Origin: Leptospiraceae bacterium
GTDB lineage: Bacteria; Spirochaetota; Leptospiria; Leptospirales; Leptospiraceae
Reading direction: 5' to 3'
NCBI GenBank assembly: GCA_024233835.1
Contig: JACKPC010000005.1
Location: 62,001-126,000, forward strand
DNA length: 64,000 nt
In this document: one piece after another, positions 62,101 to 64,000 of the stretch
Layout: every line of letters begins with the position of its first letter
How positions within the stretch are numbered: the stretch's first letter is position 1
Translations under genes and position numbers: made by a program
The notes under the pieces: generated by a model
Told to the model about the DNA's origin: nothing
Seen by the model: the letters and a program-made list of their open reading frames with translations, nothing else
Database searches by the model: none

Positions 62101-62259
62101 ATCCCTATGACTCTGGCACTTGCCTGGGGACTGGCTTCCGGTACATTTGGGGCCCTTACATTTATTCCCTGCGTATTTGCAATAGGTTATGATATTCGTT
62201 TTGCTTTGAAAAAAATAAAACATAAGGTTTCTAAAATAAAAGCAGAGGATGTTCCATAA
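59131..62259 (+). CDS. RND-family inner-membrane exporter, orphan
   Basis: This protein is 1042 residues from the ATG at 59131 (MKKAIHYFVGHPLLAWLTIL); the frame extends upstream but that part has no similarity and overlaps the repeat. It has the RND layout: two sets of membrane helices with large periplasmic loops. The characteristic NSIVISENIYRYREQG and VNSSIVLVDFINQF blocks belong to the helix 4 and 10 regions. Its membrane-fusion and outer-membrane partners are not in the window. The neighbouring 76-bp repeat and cytochrome suggest the 5' neighbours were replaced. Substrates are unknown. Confidence 0.9.
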   Translation: MKKAIHYFVGHPLLAWLTILSLILSGIMAIFSLRSEAYPNVDFNQVKITTVFPGSPPSDIEQLVTIPIEERLREVDGLEQVRSISRQSVSEILIKVDLEEKNPAKVVNDLQKAVDQVSDLPEQVTERPLFEERKSGKFPIMELSVYGDISSHELYQAAKLAEKELEKIPGVARVDLFGQRDREWHVLVNPDKMEKHNVNLQHVIQSIKLRNVNIPAGTFSRGDARNIRTTGEFETISEILDLPVIGNEVGNTIPLKLFSKTRDTFQRPEFLASTNGFPAINLLILKKEKGDILNTVSRIKAKLKEFDKTLPKGTKIAIINDEGKRTENRLNVVQSNAIIGFILVIVILVLFLSFRDSIITSLSLPLTLFGMLIIFPIYDITFNLVSMLGIIISLGMLVDNSIVISENIYRYREQGLDPLEAAVQGSSELVVPIIGTYLTTVAAFAPMMFMSGIMGKFIWQIPFVVICTLSISLFESFFLLPGRMSQFAGTLPKPGEHVNLFRRVLDGFFNGLRDIFSKIISFIIRFRYISFASFFIALFLSVYVSSKMKFNLFPKEGSEIFIVKVEFSPSIRVTDTMSRMKYVEKIIQKLPPEELVSYSIKAGIQQKNSQDNLTRVGEHLGVIQVFLTPELNRKRTAGEIIAQIEPDVLKLPDAKSVFIEEVIPSPPIGAAITLAVEGEDYETLRKISAEIQDYLKSIKGIVNISDDYNLGRQEYVVKLKNQLSAQTGIGTLQAASLIRAAYEGNEVSNIRKGTDEITIRVLYDDEHRGDPESINRIKLPNKYGLNTPLGAISTTEIYRGPEALLHYDFERAITITADVKESHITSTEANKLVFSKFQDIGTRYPGYAIKFRGEQENTQKSMASLARAGVVALFAIYAIIALIFNSTLKPLVITGTIPLGIIGVIIGFYTAGKALSFFALIGVIGLAGVVVNSSIVLVDFINQFKEDEDPYRALIMAAEVRFRPILLTTLTTMAGLLPTAYGIGGSDPVLIPMTLALAWGLASGTFGALTFIPCVFAIGYDIRFALKKIKHKVSKIKAEDVP

Positions 62260-63700
62260 AATGCAGGAATTGAATTATGCCTATTTGAAGTTTTTACGGG
62301 AAACTCACCCGACTTTGAAGATCTTTCGGGCAGATTCTTTTCCTCTTATATTAGGATTTCTATATTCTGCCTTTAAACAAAATAATCGTATTACATTAGA
62401 TTCCGAAAGTCTCGGTATAGAATTATCCGATTACTTGTATATTCTTCGCCAATCGGAAGGTAGCGGAATTTATCCTGAACAAGCCAAAAATTATTTGGAA
62501 CGATGGACAAATGATGGTTTCCTTCGTAAATACTACAGAAAGGAAGGAGATGATGCATTATTTGAGTTGACACCTGCCGCTGAAAAAGCTCTGGATTGGA
62601 TTCAGGATTTGGAAAAACGGGAATTTGTAGGAACCGAGTCCAGATTATTGAGAATTTATAATATTCTTAAAGATATAAATTATGGAACCTCACAGGATAT
62701 TGATGAAAGGATTCGGAATTTAGAAAAGCAAAAAGAAGAACTTGAAGAAGAAATTGAAGCCTTGAAAAATGGCCAGGCTCCTGTGATGGATAAGACAAGA
62801 GTCAAAGAAAATTTTGTTGAAGCCAGGGATCTGGCAAGAAAACTATTAGCTGATTTTCGGCAGGTAGAGTATAATTTTCGTGAACTAAATGCAAATCTAA
62901 AAGAAAAACAAATTTCTGCTCTTTCTAAGGGAAAATTGTTAGAGGAAGTTTTTCAAGTCCAGGACACTATTTGGGATTCTGACCAGGGAAAAAGTTTTCG
63001 TGCTTTCTGGGAATTTCTAATGTCGAGTAAACGACAAAAAGAATTTGAAAACCTTGTTGAGAATGTATATAGCTTAAAGGAAGTGCAGGAAACGCGACCG
63101 GATGATCTACTGCAAAAAATTAAAGTATATCTTGTCGAAGCGGGAGACAAGGTAAACCGTATGAACCATGAGTTGGTGGAGCAGGTTCGAAAGTTTTTAG
63201 ATGAGAAGTCTTTGCAGGAGAATAAAAGAATCCTCAGCCTGGTAACGGAAATTAAAAAGAAGGCACTGGAATTGAAAGACAATCCTCCTTCCAAAAAATC
63301 TTTTTTTTCTATTGAACATACTTTACTAAATCATAATGTAATGGATAGACCTCTCTGGGAACCAAAAGATGATTTAGAACTCAGTAATACTGAGTTTAAA
63401 GAAGGAGAGACTGAATTAAATACAGAAGCTCTTTTTACCCAGCTTTATGTGGATCCGGGAGTTTTGAAAGATAGGATACGACAGACGATGAAGCAAAAGT
63501 CACAGGTGAGTTTGAAAGAGGTATTACAGCACTTCCCGGTAGAAAAAGGTTTAACTGAAGTTATATCATATATTGCCCTTGCTCATAAGGATCTGAAGGC
63601 TGTTGTTCACGAAGACAAACAAGAACTATTTGTTATACATAATAAGGAAACGGATAAGTATTTTCAAATTAAGTTGCCGGAGGTCATTTACCAGAAATGA
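62249..63700 (+). CDS. jetA: Wadjet system protein JetA (DUF3375, MksF/MukF-like)
   Basis: This 483-residue protein matches DUF3375, the kleisin-like JetA (MksF) subunit of the Wadjet plasmid-defence SMC system. The N-terminal third is winged-helix-like (LNYAYLKFLRETHPTLK, SGIYPEQAKNYLERWTNDGF), the middle is a long coiled coil (LEKQKEELEEEIEALKNGQ), and a C-terminal winged domain follows. The next frame overlaps its stop by four bases (ATGA) and encodes a DUF4194-like protein. The first ATG (62249) overlaps the RND gene by 11 bases; ATG 62261 is an alternative. JetC and JetD lie beyond the window. Confidence 0.88.
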   Translation: MFHKMQELNYAYLKFLRETHPTLKIFRADSFPLILGFLYSAFKQNNRITLDSESLGIELSDYLYILRQSEGSGIYPEQAKNYLERWTNDGFLRKYYRKEGDDALFELTPAAEKALDWIQDLEKREFVGTESRLLRIYNILKDINYGTSQDIDERIRNLEKQKEELEEEIEALKNGQAPVMDKTRVKENFVEARDLARKLLADFRQVEYNFRELNANLKEKQISALSKGKLLEEVFQVQDTIWDSDQGKSFRAFWEFLMSSKRQKEFENLVENVYSLKEVQETRPDDLLQKIKVYLVEAGDKVNRMNHELVEQVRKFLDEKSLQENKRILSLVTEIKKKALELKDNPPSKKSFFSIEHTLLNHNVMDRPLWEPKDDLELSNTEFKEGETELNTEALFTQLYVDPGVLKDRIRQTMKQKSQVSLKEVLQHFPVEKGLTEVISYIALAHKDLKAVVHEDKQELFVIHNKETDKYFQIKLPEVIYQK

Positions 63701-64000
63701 AAAATATGGAGACACTTAGATATGCAGCAGCTGTTTTAAAACTTTTAAAAGGTGTTGTTTATGAAGAGGAAAAGGAAATTTGGAATATTATTATCGAAGA
63801 TAGAGAGGCTTTAAAAGATTATTTTCATAAAATCGGCCTGAAAGTTTTAATTTTTGAATCAGATGGTTACGCATTCTTATCACAGGATGAGCCGGAAGAG
63901 GGGAGTTTATTTCCCCTTCTGGTAGAAAGAAGGCAGCTAAGTTATCCTGTAACTTTACTCCTTGCACTTTTGAGAAATCGTTTTGCTGAGATGGAAGCTA
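63697..64000 (+). CDS. jetB: Wadjet system protein JetB (DUF4194, MksE-like), partial
   Basis: The frame starts at the ATG at 63697, overlapping the jetA stop, and runs open to the window end (101 residues). MKNMETLRYAAAVLKLLKG opens it, then DGYAFLSQDEPEEG and LLVERRQLSYPVTLLLALLR match the conserved DUF4194 pattern of JetB/MksE. In Wadjet, JetA and JetB load with the SMC JetC and nuclease JetD to detect and cut circular plasmids. The gene is partial only because the window ends. Confidence 0.85.
   Translation, partial: MKNMETLRYAAAVLKLLKGVVYEEEKEIWNIIIEDREALKDYFHKIGLKVLIFESDGYAFLSQDEPEEGSLFPLLVERRQLSYPVTLLLALLRNRFAEMEA

Noticed and set aside
1..64000. CRISPR arrays
   Set aside because: No regularly spaced short repeats were seen on either strand.

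Overview
The window looks like chromosome from a Leptospira-like spirochaete (order Leptospirales). The DNA is moderately AT-rich. The gene content is characteristic: 7TMR-DISM sensor proteins joined to a histidine kinase and to a class III cyclase, a DUF1574 protein, tandem small cysteine-containing lipoproteins, a HemC with an extra C-terminal domain, and a BatC/BatD-HtpG block. Species cannot be named from the sequence alone.

Layout. 1-2105: the end of a glycine/serine-rich protein and an AAA-ATPase/PD-(D/E)XK protein. 2318-5520: a truncated secreted protein, a 7TMR-DISM histidine kinase split by a one-base frameshift, and its NarL-type response regulator. 5839-7166: a low-molecular-weight phosphatase overlapping a fructosamine-kinase-like gene, probably a protein-deglycation pair. 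7242-12438: a DISM-GAF-adenylate cyclase, a chemotaxis receptor and a small unknown protein. 12661-18846: a glycan-acylation operon (two SGNH/DUF1574-type proteins, two MBOAT acyltransferases, one glycosyltransferase). 18843-29674: housekeeping and small genes (OmpR regulator, pterin dehydratase, YqjD-like membrane proteins, pyk, asd, rpmG and a DksA-like regulator, a BASS transporter whose N-terminus needs a CTG start). 29677-35973: TPR protein, DUF2252, small lipoproteins, PstS-like lipoprotein, orphan XisI, patatin. 35974-38719: a GH5 glycosidase of the glucocerebrosidase/steryl-glucosidase type and a DUF1295 reductase-like membrane protein, probably one lipid-metabolism operon with the patatin. 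38775-44403: MORN/YwqK lipoprotein, BatC-like TPR protein, BatD and HtpG. 44464-45149: an eroded Rpn-family nuclease between 15-bp direct repeats. 45151-55608: acyltransferase, SDR, hemC, hemA, FHA protein, TerC, methyltransferase, a two-component protein with an altered receiver, and a PLP enzyme.

The last 8 kb is accessory. It holds a RhuM-family gene; a five-haem OmcA/MtrC-like lipoprotein cytochrome between two 76-bp direct repeats; an RND exporter without its usual partner genes; and, at the right edge, jetA and the start of jetB of a Wadjet (MksBEFG-like) plasmid-defence system. The rest of Wadjet lies outside the window.

A recurrent non-coding theme is a set of GC-rich branched hairpins sharing a GTGAGC/GGCTCGC stem. 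They lie immediately 3' of genes and in the same orientation. They look like a dispersed family of terminator-like structured elements and are not explained by any family I recognise.
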